Positions 56,117 through 64,000 of a stretch of DNA of 64,000 nt are shown here, one piece after another. The translations under genes and the position numbers were made by a program. The notes under the pieces were generated by a model, which searched no databases, was not told the DNA's origin, and worked only from the letters and a program-made list of their open reading frames with translations. Within the stretch, counting starts at the first letter, position 1, and each line of letters opens with the position of its first letter. Origin of the DNA: Shewanella sp. HN-41 (GTDB lineage Bacteria; Pseudomonadota; Gammaproteobacteria; Enterobacterales; Shewanellaceae); the NCBI RefSeq assembly GCF_000217915.1, contig NZ_AFOZ01000014.1:248001-312000 (forward strand). The letters run 5' to 3'.

Positions 56117-56160
56117 AGGGCATATATGGTCACCTCGGGGTTAGTAAGGCCAATGTCCTA
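56117..56160. repeat. REP-like repeat, copy 1
   Basis: The core 56121-56160 is 37/40 identical to 56375-56414. It can fold with GGGCAT paired to ATGTCC at its edges and a CACCTCGGGGT-type inner palindrome. Confidence 0.8.
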
Positions 56161-56371
56161 TTTTTTCAAACTAGATTTGCGTTAATCGATAATTCACCTT
56201 TCACAACGGGGTATTGGGCGTTAATGGTTCGCGGTCTTGCGACCTGATGTTGAAAATAAAGGCTGACGTCTGTTGCACCCTAATGAGATCCAAATTGACG
56301 TCTTACCCTCCTTGGCACCCACATGGCCTTTAAGGCCACTGTCCTCATCAAAAAAGAAAGGACAAAAGAAA

Positions 56372-56414
56372 GGACATATATGGTCACCCCGGGGTTAGCA
56401 AGGCCAATGTCTTA
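56372..56414. repeat. REP-like repeat, copy 2
   Basis: Second copy, 254 bp downstream in direct orientation. The edge stem is GGACAT/ATGTCT, so base changes relative to copy 1 preserve pairing by G-U wobble. The inner ACCCCGGGGT is a perfect palindrome. Confidence 0.8.
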
Positions 56415-56595
56415 GTTGTTTACCTATGCCCAAATCTGTTGATGGTATCAAAGCCTTTAGATAAGCGTGTACGAACAAGGCTAACGCTGAGTTGGTTTGG
56501 GTTTAATCATTAATCGACATTAATGGAAAAGTATATGAATTCAAGCTTTTAGCCAAGCTTTACACCCACAGGTTTAAAGTTGATACAATCTTGTA

Positions 56596-56865
56596 TTATT
56601 CAGTAAATGCGGCTTCTACTTTTTCTAACTCTTGCTCGGTTTTAAGCTGAAACGCTTGCTGCTTTTTTAGCTTGGCTTCTGCTTCGAGTGCGGCTTCTCT
56701 TTGTTTAAATTCGTGTCTCTCTGGTTTAGTCAGAAACTTAAACGCGAGCTTGTTGCCCAGCACGTAGGCGACAACGTCTTCACCTTTTGTGCGGCGTTCA
56801 TCGACGCGTTGTGAAAAACGGGCGTTATCGCGGGCTTTACGTTCTTCGGCATTTAACTTACTCAT
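56596..56865 (-). CDS. Conserved-looking charged coiled-coil protein, unknown
   Basis: This is an 89-residue, highly charged protein (MSKLNAEERKARDNARFSQR at the start). The middle segment GEDVVAYVLGNKLAFKFLTK is the only hydrophobic part. Residues about 52-85 are a Glu/Lys/Ala-rich helix likely to form a coiled coil. GAGGAG lies eight bases before the ATG, a strong ribosome-binding site. It is cytosolic by appearance. I do not recognise the family. It lies at the far edge of the accessory island. Confidence 0.6.
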   Translation of the reverse strand: MSKLNAEERKARDNARFSQRVDERRTKGEDVVAYVLGNKLAFKFLTKPERHEFKQREAALEAEAKLKKQQAFQLKTEQELEKVEAAFTE

Positions 56866-57190
56866 AATCTTTTCTCCTCATTTAGTTAATCACGGTAGTG
56901 TTCCACTACGTTCAGTAAAACAAATGAGTTGTGTTGCACATTCATTCATAAGGCTGATTGTGCGGGATTCTATCATAAGCGATGTTTAAACCCACGAGGT
57001 AAAAGAGCCAGCCTAAAACGGCGCATTGAATGTTGGATTGAGATGTTTAGATGAGCTTGGTATTGGGTTAACCTGCTAGATGAAGTAGGTATATTTTGTC
57101 TGGTATGGCCATTATCCTCAGTTATGGTAAAACGGTTTATGATTAACAACCCAACGCGCTGATTTTCAACAATCACTAAAGGAGATAACT
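56866..57190. other. Intergenic region, divergent promoters only
   Basis: This 325-bp spacer lies between two divergent genes. I see no reading frame with a ribosome-binding site, terminator or recognisable operator in it. Confidence 0.5.
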
Positions 57191-57739
57191 GTGAATGACT
57201 CACTATTAAGCGAATTACTCGCAAAGCTAGCGCCAAGATTTGCGACGAATATGCCGCGTCATCAGGGGATTCATTGGGCTGATGTTGAGGCCAAAATTCG
57301 CCAAAGCGGCACGCAGAATCAAAATGCGCTACATGGGATGGAGCTTACTGGCGGTGAGCCTGATGTCGTGGGTGTTGATCCACTGACGGGCAAATTTATT
57401 TTTGTTGATTGTGCAGCGCAAAGCCCTTTGGGGCGACGCAGTCTTTGCTACGACCAAGCGGCGCTGGATGCGCGTAAGAACAATAAGCCTGTTGGCAGTG
57501 CAATGGAACTTGCGACGCAAATGGGCGCACAAATGCTGACTGAGGCGCAATATCGTGAGTTACAAACCTTAGGTGAGTTTGATACTAAGACTTCCAGTTG
57601 GCTGCAAACACCAGTTGAGATCAGAATGCTGGGCGGTGCAATTTTCGGCGATAGACGTTATGGGCAGATCTTTACCTATCACAATGGTGCCGATTCTTAT
57701 TATGCCGCGCGTGGGTTTCGGACTCGGTTATTAGTGTAG
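57191..57739 (+). CDS. DUF4256 family protein
   Basis: This is a 182-residue cytoplasmic protein of unknown function matching the DUF4256 family. Typical segments are MPRHQGIHWADVEAKI near 20, LTGGEPDVVGVDPLTGKFIF near 52, QMLTEAQYRELQTLGEFDTK near 116 and GDRRYGQIFTYHNGADSYYA near 152. The start is GTG at 57191, with GGAG six bases upstream. Monocistronic. No catalytic residues can be assigned. Confidence 0.85.
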   Translation: MNDSLLSELLAKLAPRFATNMPRHQGIHWADVEAKIRQSGTQNQNALHGMELTGGEPDVVGVDPLTGKFIFVDCAAQSPLGRRSLCYDQAALDARKNNKPVGSAMELATQMGAQMLTEAQYRELQTLGEFDTKTSSWLQTPVEIRMLGGAIFGDRRYGQIFTYHNGADSYYAARGFRTRLLV

Positions 57740-57890
57740 CGAGCGTCGGGCTGCTAGGGAGGAGCGCGCGGGTGGAAAACTGATCACATCCACACCGTAG
57801 CTGCACTATTTACACAATAGTGAAAGCAAGATTGGTAATCTGATCCCACTCTCAGTAAACTTTTGCTCCCGTTTCTTAACTGGTGCAGTA

Positions 57891-59234
57891 ATGACCTTTC
57901 CCAAGCTTTCTTCTTCCCTAGAGCCGCTAACCTTTGCCGAGCTTGGCTTAAATACGGCGTTAGTTAAGGCCTTGCCTACAACGCTTAACTATCCGACTCG
58001 GGTTCAGCAATTGGCCATTCCAGCCATTCTTGCAGGGAGGGATTTGTTAGCCTTAGCACAAACCGGTAGTGGGAAGACCTTCGCCTTTGGTTTGCCCATG
58101 CTGCAAGCCATCTATCAACAAATTCAACAGCAAACACAGTTACAGAGCGCTAAGTCTGTGCAGGCCTTAAATGCGCTGGCGTTAGTGCTGGTGCCTACAC
58201 GGGAGTTAGCGCTGCAAGTGACCGAGGCGTTGCAAGCGGTGGCGAGTCAGTTATCGACATCGGCGCCTTTACACATTCAGCTGCTCTGTGGCGGTGTTGC
58301 GTTGGAAGAGCAATTAGCCGAACTTGCAACCAAGCCGCAGCTTTTAGTGGCAACCCCTGGGCGTTTACTGGATTTATGCAAGCAATCCCATATTAGCCTC
58401 GATTCGATAAAACATCTTGTGCTGGATGAAGCGGATCGCCTGCTGGAAATGGGTTTTTGGCCCGATGTGCAAAAACTGATGACGTTGATGCCTAAGCGTA
58501 AGCAAACCTCGTTGTTTTCTGCCACTTTGCCCGAGGCTTTGGATGCCTTAGCGGGCAAATTGCTGGTGAATGATCCGTTACGGGTTGAAGCCCACAAGGT
58601 CAATTCAGTGGTTGGTGAAATCGAAGAACAACTCTATTTAGTGAATAAGGGCAGTAAAGCGCAGGCATTAATTGCGCTGTTAAAACAATACCAATGGCCA
58701 CAGGTGCTGGTGTTTATTAGCGCCCGTGATGATGCCGATGCTGTCGCTAAACGGCTCACCAAAGCAGGGATGAAAGCTGCTGCGCTGCATGGTGAAAAAG
58801 ATCAAACCGTGCGCAGCCAAACCTTAGCTGACTTTAAAGCCAATCGCATTCAAGTATTAGTGGCGACCGATTTGATGGCCCGTGGCATTCATGTGGATGC
58901 CTTGCCCGTTGTCATCAACTTAGATTTACCCATGAGTGCACCTGTGTACGTGCACCGCATTGGCCGCACCGCCCGCGCAGGCGAAAAAGGGCTGGCGATT
59001 TCCCTCGTGTGCCATGGTGAAATGCCTAGCTTAACGGCGATCCGCAGCTTAACTGCGCGGGAGTTACCGCTGGCATTATTGGCCGATTTTCCGGTAACGG
59101 ATAAGCCGAGTGATAAATCCGGTGATGGCGCTGCGGGTGGTAAGGTTGAGCGTAAGCGGCCACTGCGGGATAAACAGGCGAACCGCCGTAGCATTAATAA
59201 ACACAGTGCCAAAGCGTTTAAAGGTAAGCACTGA
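57891..59234 (+). CDS. DEAD-box RNA helicase
   Basis: This is a 447-residue ATP-dependent RNA helicase. The Q motif (LTFAELGLN, then PTRVQQLAIPAI) is followed by motif I AQTGSGKT near 58, Ib PGRLLDL, II DEAD near 178 and III SAT near 210. The second RecA domain has LVATDLMARGIH (V) and HRIGRTARAG (VI). The C-terminal tail from about 395 is basic (KVERKRPLRDKQANRRS), typical of RhlE-like proteins that bind RNA or ribosomes. It is not clearly RhlB, SrmB, DeaD or DbpA. Confidence 0.92.
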   Translation: MTFPKLSSSLEPLTFAELGLNTALVKALPTTLNYPTRVQQLAIPAILAGRDLLALAQTGSGKTFAFGLPMLQAIYQQIQQQTQLQSAKSVQALNALALVLVPTRELALQVTEALQAVASQLSTSAPLHIQLLCGGVALEEQLAELATKPQLLVATPGRLLDLCKQSHISLDSIKHLVLDEADRLLEMGFWPDVQKLMTLMPKRKQTSLFSATLPEALDALAGKLLVNDPLRVEAHKVNSVVGEIEEQLYLVNKGSKAQALIALLKQYQWPQVLVFISARDDADAVAKRLTKAGMKAAALHGEKDQTVRSQTLADFKANRIQVLVATDLMARGIHVDALPVVINLDLPMSAPVYVHRIGRTARAGEKGLAISLVCHGEMPSLTAIRSLTARELPLALLADFPVTDKPSDKSGDGAAGGKVERKRPLRDKQANRRSINKHSAKAFKGKH

Positions 59235-59371
59235 GCTTGAAGCTATTCATAGCGTTCAAGCTTGGCGTGCCACAATCACTAAATTGATAACAGAATAAAG
59301 CTCATTGGCCGCTGTTATCACTTTCGCTCTGGGTGTAACTTAGTGACTTATTTACATTAAGGAGCTAAGTC

Positions 59372-59956
59372 ATGGGATCGACATTGGCGTTAAGTAAAGC
59401 ACTTCATAAAGTGGTGAATAACGGTTTAACGACCGAGCACTTTGTACTTAGACCATTCCAGCGGGCGGATCTGGAGGCTTTTACCGCCTATCGAGCCGAC
59501 CCTAAGGTCGCCAAATATCAAAGCTGGACCGATTACAGCTATAGCGATGCAGTCGCGCTATTTGAGAAGATGGATTATGCGCAATTTGGTGCCACGGATA
59601 CTTGGTTTCAACTGGCGATTGTCAGCGCGGCGTCGGGAACGACATCGACTAAACTAGTTGGCGATCTGGCGCTACATTTTATTGATGAACAGCAGGTGGA
59701 GATCGGCTTTACGATTGCGCCTGAGCATCAAGGTCAACATGTCGCTTTTGAGGCCGTCAGCGCATTGCTGGATTACCTCTTTATTGAATTGCATAAGCAT
59801 AGAGTCATTGCCATCACCGACGTAGAAAATCTTGCCTGCTGTCGCTTACTCGAAAAACTCCGCTTTAGGCGCGAAGCCCATTATGTCAAAAATATCTTCT
59901 TTAAGGGCGCGTGGGGTGATGAGTATCTCTATGCCTTGTTAAAGGAGGAATATTAA
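59372..59956 (+). CDS. GNAT-family N-acetyltransferase (RimJ/RimL type)
   Basis: This is a 194-residue acetyltransferase. The pattern TEHFVLRPFQRADLEAFTAY near 22 is the RimL-like N-terminus. The acetyl-CoA loop is IAPEHQGQHVAFEAVSALLD near 125 (Q/R-x-x-G/A), followed by AITDVENLACCRLLEKLRFR. Substrate could be a ribosomal protein, antibiotic or small amine; unknown. GGAG precedes the ATG. The last four bases overlap the convergent gene at 59953. Confidence 0.85.
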   Translation: MGSTLALSKALHKVVNNGLTTEHFVLRPFQRADLEAFTAYRADPKVAKYQSWTDYSYSDAVALFEKMDYAQFGATDTWFQLAIVSAASGTTSTKLVGDLALHFIDEQQVEIGFTIAPEHQGQHVAFEAVSALLDYLFIELHKHRVIAITDVENLACCRLLEKLRFRREAHYVKNIFFKGAWGDEYLYALLKEEY

Positions 59957-60282
59957 AAAAACAAGGCAAAAATAAAACCACATAAAAGAATAACCGCACA
60001 AAGGTAGCTAATGCGTTTTTCATTTCGGGTAAATTGAGTAAGCTTTGGATCAGCTTGTGTTGAGAGAAAGCCATGTTGTAGTGACTCGTGAAGATAGGCA
60101 CTTCTGGCTGTCCTGAGTCGGATTTTCATCGGATTCGCCGAAGCTTTACGCCATTCTTCTGGATAATACTTTTCAACATAACGCTGGATTTTAGCAAAAT
60201 TATTAAATTGAGCGATTAATAGAATAGATATACATAGGTTCGCGATTACGATGAAATACATGATGGTAAAGAGTTTATTCAA
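59953..60282 (-). CDS. Small membrane protein, UspB-like architecture
   Basis: This is a 109-residue protein with an N-terminal helix (about 5-27), a hydrophilic stretch of about 65 residues rich in Arg, and a C-terminal helix (about 91-108). Length and layout resemble universal stress protein B, but I see no convincing residue-level match, so the name is not used. It is convergent with the GNAT gene, overlapping by four bases. Confidence 0.55.
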   Translation of the reverse strand: MNKLFTIMYFIVIANLCISILLIAQFNNFAKIQRYVEKYYPEEWRKASANPMKIRLRTARSAYLHESLQHGFLSTQADPKLTQFTRNEKRISYLCAVILLCGFIFALFF

Positions 60283-60414
60283 TAAAGACAGATAGCAAAC
60301 TTAATCTAATCTAAGCTTAAAAATCTAGCAGTAACGGTTTAGGTCGTTAAAGTCCGACTTTTGGATGAGCCATATAACTCATTGACCTGCAGATTTTGTT
60401 CTTGGTATAGAGTA

Positions 60415-60451
60415 TGAAGCCAAGCAGAACGCTCTATCCTATTTGGCTTCA
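60415..60451 (-). terminator. Hairpin behind the TonB receptor gene
   Basis: TGAAGCCAA/TTGGCTTCA is a perfect 9-bp stem around a 19-nt loop. AGAGTA and TACTCT on either side can extend it. There is no U-run on the minus-strand side, so termination is unproven. Confidence 0.4.
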
Positions 60452-60485
60452 TTTACTCTGTGATTAACTCTTTTTCGAGAGCATC

Positions 60486-62639
60486 TTAAAACTGATAGCT
60501 TACGCCGACATTCATTGTCGTCCCTAAGCCTTTGGTGTTGTAGCCCTTAAAGGTAAAAGATTGCGAGCGGGCAGAGTAGTAATCTTCGTTGAGCAAGTTT
60601 TCCACTCCAAGTGATAAAGTCCAATCATCTATTTGGTAGCTACTGCTCAAATTGACAATATTGTAATGCTCAACGGGTCCTTGGCTGCCAACATACGCGC
60701 CATTCACTGGCTCGAATCGGTCGCGGTCACCGACATATAGATAGGCAAGGCTAATATTGCTGTCATCTGTGGGTTGCCAGTCTAAGGTGGCGGTAAATTT
60801 AGGTGGCGAGATGACTTGCCCATCTAAATATTCATCCTTTTCGGTATCTTTCCCTTCGACGAAGCTATAGCTCATGCCAGTGCTGAGATTGTCTCGCCAA
60901 GCGTAACTGACTTGCGCCTCGTAGCCCCAAATTTCTTGCGGGGCGCGAATAGGCACATATGCGCCTGATACCGCGTCATATTTGCTGCTAGTGCCGAGTT
61001 CTGATTCGCTGAAAAAGGCGGCTAGCTCATAGGAAAAGAGATCAATATAGCCTGATACACCTATCTCATAGTTATCAATTATGGCTGCCTCTGTTTTGAT
61101 TAGGGCGATGTCATTTACCGATGCCGTACGTAACAACAGACCAAGATCAGAAATATCTGCGCCTTGGGAATAGCTGATAAACGGGCTAGCAAAGCTACTG
61201 CCTGTATAACGTAACCCTAAATTATAGGTGGTGGCGTTAAAGCCTAAGTCGCCGCCTTTTACATCAACTGATTCGGTACACTGAGTTGCACTCGCACACA
61301 GCTTTAACGTGCTGTAATCCTTAACACTTAAATCAACACTATCCTGACGAACTCCCGCCTTAATGACCCAATCATCAAACATGACCCACTTAGTTTGCAG
61401 ATAAAAAGCAAGGTTGGTCATGTCCATTTCAGGGACCCAAATACGGCCATCTTCGAGCGGCTGACTGCTGATATCCTGCAAGGCATCGACACCATAAATA
61501 AAGTTGGCGGCTATGTGGTCCCAATCGACCTCGGTATTAAAGTTAGCGCGTAAGCCAATTTTTTCAGACAGAATAATCGATTGCCCACCGCTGTATCCTT
61601 CAGAAGGATTCGCGAGTGAGGACGAGAAGAAAAACATGTTATCGATTTTTTGGCTGTAGGCGTCTAGCACCATTTGCGTGTTATCTAATAATGCATCGTC
61701 AACATATTTTAGGGTCAGGTTATGGTTGCCCTTAGGCCCCTGTGGTTCGCCGAGTTTAGGCTTGCCTGAGGTATCTTTAATGGCGTAGGTTTTAACGCCC
61801 GAATTGACACTGCCTGTGACATCGACTAGGTCGGCATCCTGTTGTGCTTCATAGTAGTTGTAGGTGAATTGCAGCGATCTGGCACCGGTAAACTGATATT
61901 GCAACTTGGTAAATAGGTTTTGAGTTTTCGTTTCGGATAATCCATAAACTAGGCCCGGTACATCACCTTCTGCATCACGCTGCAGACCCGTTTCTTCGGT
62001 CACGGCATTTAATACATAACTGAATTTTTCAAGTGAGCCATCCACTCCCGCATTAAAGCGATAGCCAGCGCTGTCTTCAAACTTAACGGTACTGAATTTA
62101 CTCGAGGCGCCAAGGTTAACCTGCGCTTTACTGTCGCCAGGTTTCTTGGTGATGTAGTTGATAATACCGCCGGCGGCTCCATTACCGTAGATTGAGGTCG
62201 CGCCTTTAATCACTTCAATACGTTCAATGGCATTAACATCCACAGAGCGTATATCAAGCGAGCCATTACGCAGTGGTGTTGATTGCGGTACACCATCAAT
62301 CAGTACTAGTGCCTTACGCCCGCGTAGCGTTTGCCCGGCATTACTCGAGGTACCTGAGGATGGCGCTAAACCAGGGACGCGTATTGTGAGAATATTCTGT
62401 AGCTCAGAGCTGACCTTGAGATCTTGGTTAAGAGTGGCGTTATCAATTAAGGTAACTGAGGAGGGGACTTCATCAATGCGTTCCACGACGCGGCTCCCCG
62501 TTATAATTAGGCGTTCAACGTTTGCTGGTGGTGTGACAGAGTCTACTGGTGAGGTGGCAAAGGCCATACCTGAAAATAACGCTGAACCAACTAAAGCATA
62601 ACGTATTGAAGCAGCACATGGGGTGAGCGCGAGTCGCAT
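60486..62639 (-). CDS. TonB-dependent outer-membrane receptor, Fur-controlled
   Basis: This is a 717-residue receptor. A signal peptide ends after GSALFSGMAFA near 28. A TonB box-like segment (NVERLIITGSRVVER) lies near 40. The plug (about 50-170) has DEVPSSVTLIDNATLNQDLK, QTLRGRKALVLIDGVPQSTP and IEVIKGATSIYGNGAAGGII, typical of siderophore or haem receptors. The barrel ends in MNVGVSYQF. A near-perfect Fur box lies 80-100 bp upstream, so it is iron-repressed by inference. AGGA precedes the ATG. Ligand unknown; catecholate or mixed siderophores are likely. Confidence 0.92.
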   Translation of the reverse strand: MRLALTPCAASIRYALVGSALFSGMAFATSPVDSVTPPANVERLIITGSRVVERIDEVPSSVTLIDNATLNQDLKVSSELQNILTIRVPGLAPSSGTSSNAGQTLRGRKALVLIDGVPQSTPLRNGSLDIRSVDVNAIERIEVIKGATSIYGNGAAGGIINYITKKPGDSKAQVNLGASSKFSTVKFEDSAGYRFNAGVDGSLEKFSYVLNAVTEETGLQRDAEGDVPGLVYGLSETKTQNLFTKLQYQFTGARSLQFTYNYYEAQQDADLVDVTGSVNSGVKTYAIKDTSGKPKLGEPQGPKGNHNLTLKYVDDALLDNTQMVLDAYSQKIDNMFFFSSSLANPSEGYSGGQSIILSEKIGLRANFNTEVDWDHIAANFIYGVDALQDISSQPLEDGRIWVPEMDMTNLAFYLQTKWVMFDDWVIKAGVRQDSVDLSVKDYSTLKLCASATQCTESVDVKGGDLGFNATTYNLGLRYTGSSFASPFISYSQGADISDLGLLLRTASVNDIALIKTEAAIIDNYEIGVSGYIDLFSYELAAFFSESELGTSSKYDAVSGAYVPIRAPQEIWGYEAQVSYAWRDNLSTGMSYSFVEGKDTEKDEYLDGQVISPPKFTATLDWQPTDDSNISLAYLYVGDRDRFEPVNGAYVGSQGPVEHYNIVNLSSSYQIDDWTLSLGVENLLNEDYYSARSQSFTFKGYNTKGLGTTMNVGVSYQF

Positions 62640-62720
62640 AGTAAATCCTATTAAGTGAACACGAAATTAAGGCGTAGTATTGGGTCCTGCTAAAGACTGA
62701 TATCAAACCTAAGACGCACG

Positions 62721-62739
62721 AATGATAATTATTATCGAA
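62721..62739. promoter_or_regulatory. Fur box of the TonB receptor
   Basis: TGATAAT-T-ATTATCG (62723-62737) matches the 7-1-7 Fur consensus at 13 of 14 positions, about 85-100 bp upstream of the minus-strand receptor start. Confidence 0.85.
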
Positions 62740-62950
62740 TGGTTTTGCAGGTTATTTACATTTGTTAATTTTTATTGAAATAAATAGGTTTTCCCGTCAT
62801 AGCGATGGTAAAAGTGGGCTTGAGTTACTGTTATGTGTGGCACAGACATAATTTGGCTTATTGATCCTATCTCAGTAAAATCTTTCCATTAGTTGAGCCC
62901 GAGTAGGCTCAAGGATCTTCACACCCGTCATGGGATTTAAGGAGTGTCAC

Positions 62951-63754
62951 ATGAAATCAATGCGTTTAGGCATAGTGGCGTTCGTGCTCGGTTTATCGGC
63001 CTGCGCGACGACACAATCACCAACGGGGCGGGGGCAGACTTTGCTCTTTTCTGCGGCGCAGATGCAGCAGATGGGGGATACTTCCTTTGAGGAGATGAAA
63101 AAGCAACAAAAGGTGAGTAGCGATAAAAAGCTGACGCAATATGTGAATTGTGTTGCCAATCGTGTGACCGCAGTGCTGCCGGATCAAACCCAGCGCTGGG
63201 ATGTCGTCTTGTTTGACTCTGAACAAGTTAACGCCTTTGCACTGCCGGGTGGCCACATTGGTGTGTATAGCGGCTTACTCAAGGTCGCAAAAGGTCCCGA
63301 TCAACTTGCTACGGTATTAGGTCATGAAGTGGCACATGTGTTGGCACAACATGGTAACGAGCAGGTATCTCGCGGACAGTTAACGAACGTCGGCATGCAA
63401 ATAGCAGATGTGGCGCTGGGGGCGAGTGGCGTGTCTAATCGTGACTTATATATGTCGGCCTTGGGTCTAGGCGCTCAGGTCGGCGTTATTCTGCCCTTTG
63501 GCCGCGCCCAAGAGAGCGAGGCCGATGTGATGGGCTTGGAGTTAATGGCGCGTGCCGGATTCGACCCGGCGCAGAGCGTGGCGCTCTGGCAAAATATGTC
63601 AAAGGCGGGCGGTAGCCAAGGGCCTGAATTATTATCGACTCATCCATCGAACAGCAATCGCATCGCCCAACTTGAGCAGTTACAAGGGCAAATGCAGCCG
63701 CTTTATCAGGAGGCTAAGGCCAATATGAACAGCCAATGTGTGGTGCCTAAATAA
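62951..63754 (+). CDS. M48-family metalloprotease lipoprotein
   Basis: This is a 267-residue periplasmic zinc protease of the M48 family (BepA/LoiP/YcaL-like), probably outer-membrane-attached. The lipobox is GLSACATT with Cys18. The active site is LGHEVAHVLAQHGNEQ near residue 130 (HExxH) with the third ligand Glu in ESEADVMGLELMARAG near 190. AFALPGGHIGVYSGLL near 92 is the usual upstream segment. GGAG six bases before the ATG at 62951 fixes the start over a frame seven codons longer. Such proteases monitor outer-membrane protein assembly. Confidence 0.93.
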   Translation: MKSMRLGIVAFVLGLSACATTQSPTGRGQTLLFSAAQMQQMGDTSFEEMKKQQKVSSDKKLTQYVNCVANRVTAVLPDQTQRWDVVLFDSEQVNAFALPGGHIGVYSGLLKVAKGPDQLATVLGHEVAHVLAQHGNEQVSRGQLTNVGMQIADVALGASGVSNRDLYMSALGLGAQVGVILPFGRAQESEADVMGLELMARAGFDPAQSVALWQNMSKAGGSQGPELLSTHPSNSNRIAQLEQLQGQMQPLYQEAKANMNSQCVVPK

Positions 63755-63902
63755 CGCTTAAATGCCGAGGGAAAAGTCATTCTGCCAAGTACAGCACTTA
63801 AGCCAGATTAGTCGCTGCTGGTGGATAAATACGCATTCAGAATAAGAAATTATTGCCAAAGTTAAATAAGCAGTCAGTTTATCGGCATAGCTCGCTGAAC
63901 TA

Positions 63903-63911
63903 TGGTAAACT
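63903..63911 (+). promoter_or_regulatory. Extended -10 promoter candidate of the last gene
   Basis: TG-G-TAAACT forms an extended -10 element 40 bp before the ATG at 63951. No -35 is evident, as is usual for this class. Confidence 0.4.
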
Positions 63912-63950
63912 GGCGCGCAAAATTCCACTGATAATTGAGAGTCGTTAATT

Positions 63951-64000
63951 ATGTCTGATAAATTCAGTACTGTTGAACAGCAAGCAAGCTACGGTGTAGG
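63951..64000 (+). CDS. fklB: FKBP-type peptidyl-prolyl isomerase, N-terminal fragment
   Basis: Only the first 16 codons are in the window (MSDKFSTVEQQASYGV); the gene continues past the end. The start matches FklB-type FKBP isomerases, which begin with an acidic segment and QASYGIG. A weak GAGAGT lies before the ATG. The call rests on this short match alone. Confidence 0.6.
   Translation, partial: MSDKFSTVEQQASYGV

Larger units (their letters stand above)
56035..56595. other. Non-coding part of the accessory island
   Basis: This 561-bp segment has no gene with a ribosome-binding site. It contains two 40-bp direct repeats with hairpin potential, a perfect 12-bp tandem duplication (AAAGAAAGGACA twice, 56353-56376) and the palindrome TGGCCTT-T-AAGGCCA (56334-56348). 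It looks like a decayed REP-type or IS200-like element. Confidence 0.5.

Noticed and set aside
1..64000. CRISPR arrays, tRNA and rRNA genes, prophage or intact IS elements
   Set aside because: No regularly spaced repeats of 20-40 bp in series, no cloverleaf candidates and no transposase, integrase or phage structural genes were seen.

Overview
The window is a chromosomal segment of a Shewanella-type gammaproteobacterium. I infer this from gene content and arrangement: a complete Na+-translocating NADH:quinone reductase operon with its flavin transferase and NqrM, three chemotaxis receptors, paired bacterioferritins, RlmG, LuxS, several TonB receptors and dnaK-dnaJ. Compact gene order, AT-rich spacers and many strong Rho-independent terminators fit that group. 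There is no rRNA, tRNA, CRISPR array, prophage or intact insertion sequence.

Layout. 1-7500: pseudouridine synthase, an NhaC-family carrier with a MetJ-type operator (a good MetT methionine-transporter candidate), an unusual ApbE-like flavin transferase, a chemoreceptor, and an EamA exporter divergent from an AraC regulator. 7500-13100: two tiny genes, an Rnk-like protein, and a cioAB-type bd oxidase with its DUF2474 subunit, divergent from a MocR regulator. 13200-21500: metY (also with a MetJ-like site), rlmG, an AlkB-type dioxygenase, bolA, an orphan TRAP binding protein, luxS and a degenerate FecA-like receptor. 21900-29200: nqrABCDEF-apbE-nqrM. 29400-38400: two complementary bacterioferritin subunits behind an FNR-type site, a dCache chemoreceptor, SOS-controlled dinB, a LysR/EamA divergent pair, and a chemoreceptor with a separate periplasmic Cache-like partner. 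38600-49500: pepD, an M17 peptidase, a MITE-like element, a structured RNA leader with a 32-residue ORF, a siderophore receptor, a purine permease and proBA. 49600-55100: a small membrane protein, YbaK, an EamA exporter and dnaK-dnaJ with a sigma-32 promoter. 55100-57200: a small accessory island with hairpins, coupled mini-genes and REP-like direct repeats. 57200-64000: a DUF4256 protein, a DEAD-box helicase, a GNAT enzyme, a small membrane protein, a Fur-controlled TonB receptor, an M48 lipoprotein protease and the start of an FKBP-type isomerase.

How the parts work together. Sulfur amino-acid metabolism recurs (MetT candidate, MetY, LuxS). Na+ bioenergetics is covered by Nqr, ApbE and NqrM. 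Iron handling involves Fur-type sites, three TonB receptors and the bacterioferritin pair. The spacers with most unexplained structure are 41842-42770 (MITE plus structured mini-gene) and 55100-56420 (island after dnaJ).

Limits. All assignments rest on reading the sequence and recalled family knowledge; no database search was run. Operators and promoters are pattern matches.
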